Notes under the pieces: generated by a model
Told to the model about the DNA's origin: nothing
The model's database searches: none
Seen by the model: the letters and a program-made list of their open reading frames with translations, nothing else
Program-made: the position numbers and the translations under genes
In this document: piece by piece, positions 63,570 through 64,000 of the stretch
Position numbering within the stretch: the stretch's first letter is position 1
How the letters are laid out: each line of letters starts with the position of its first letter
Source: Paraspadella gotoi
Lineage: Eukaryota; Chaetognatha
Assembly: GCA_051294375.1 (NCBI GenBank)
Contig: CM119265.1
Coordinates: 5,565,696 to 5,629,695, forward strand
Reading direction: 5' to 3'
DNA length: 64,000 nt

Positions 63570-64000
63570 CCGTCGGCCGGCGTCTTTGCCTCGACTGAAT
63601 TTCCTTTTTGACAAATGGAGAATCGTGTGGAGATCGACGACCTCGAAGTCGACTTTCGATTTCGTCTTCAAAAGCTGTCGCAACCCGACTTCTTCCTCCG
63701 CCCTCCAACCCCTTCTCTTCACCCTTTCGATACACTCGCTCACCCTTTCCCCCTCTCCCCTCATTTCCCTTTCTTTCTACTTTGTTGCCGAATTTCCGCC
63801 TCGCTACATTTTCAGTATTCCTTTGGTTTCTCTTTCACAATTTCGAGATCTCGTTATTGTTATTGTTATTGTTCACGATCCAACCTTTTCCCTCCTCTTC
63901 ATTTTCTTTCTTCCATTCACCACCAAAAAAGGGAAGAATCGTGTGACTCGCGACGATCATTGTTCACGACAGACGGAATACTAAAAACAGAAATTCGGTT

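Larger units (their letters stand above)
60310..64000. other. No gene seen: right end of the window
   Basis: AT-rich spacer at 60,310-60,880, a purine tract at 60,895-61,070, an (AT)-rich patch at 61,861-61,960, (GA)n at 62693-62757 and 62903-62955, and (CGT)n at 63526-63569. The 61.1-61.7 kb stretch is more complex, but none of its frames resembles a known family. Confidence 0.5.

Overview
The window reads as nuclear DNA of an invertebrate animal; I cannot name the species. Reasons: genes with many short introns (GT-AG, mostly 60-550 bases), AATAAA signals, a nuclear-type tRNA-Cys(GCA), tRNA-derived SINE heads, hammerhead-ribozyme-like motifs of the kind carried by Penelope-like elements, and very abundant (GA)n/(CT)n and (ACG)n tracts. 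There is no prokaryotic gene structure. Most open frames are simple-sequence translations and are not listed as genes.

Layout. 1-16,990: no gene recognised; polypurine/polypyrimidine tracts, (ACG)n tracts, AT-rich spacer and one SINE head. 16,991-25,350 (+): a 24-exon gene model built by reading splice sites; every junction is phase-consistent. It encodes a 994-residue, largely disordered acidic/serine-rich protein that I do not recognise. 25,351-26,357: a 1-kb spacer between converging genes. 26,358-30,805 (-): a complete ten-exon acyl-CoA synthetase/4-coumarate-CoA-ligase-like gene (639 residues) with all adenylation motifs and the catalytic lysine. One of its introns carries, on the opposite strand, a good hammerhead ribozyme candidate (28,925-28,994).

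From 29.7 to 60.3 kb the assembly itself is the main story. 29,691-37,751 is repeated head-to-tail at 37,752-47,244. The first copy holds five N gaps; the second has sequence in each of those places but is full of single-base indels and breaks the exons it duplicates. 47,245-48,030 is repeated again at 48,313-49,107 across a 25-N gap. 55,327-60,309 is a large inverted repeat (arms about 2.3-2.5 kb, spacer about 0.23 kb) that begins exactly at another 25-N gap. All three look more like long-read gap filling (and, for the palindrome, a hairpin read) than biology, though a real palindrome is not excluded. The palindrome holds one intact tRNA-Cys gene and three copies with scattered indels. 60.3-64.0 kb holds only simple repeats and unrecognised sequence.

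Of most biological interest: the unknown 24-exon gene, the intronic hammerhead candidate, a divergent pair of hammerhead-like motifs forming a foldback at 52.6-52.8 kb, and a composite repeat block plus a 22-bp minisatellite in the 2.4-kb intron of the unknown gene.
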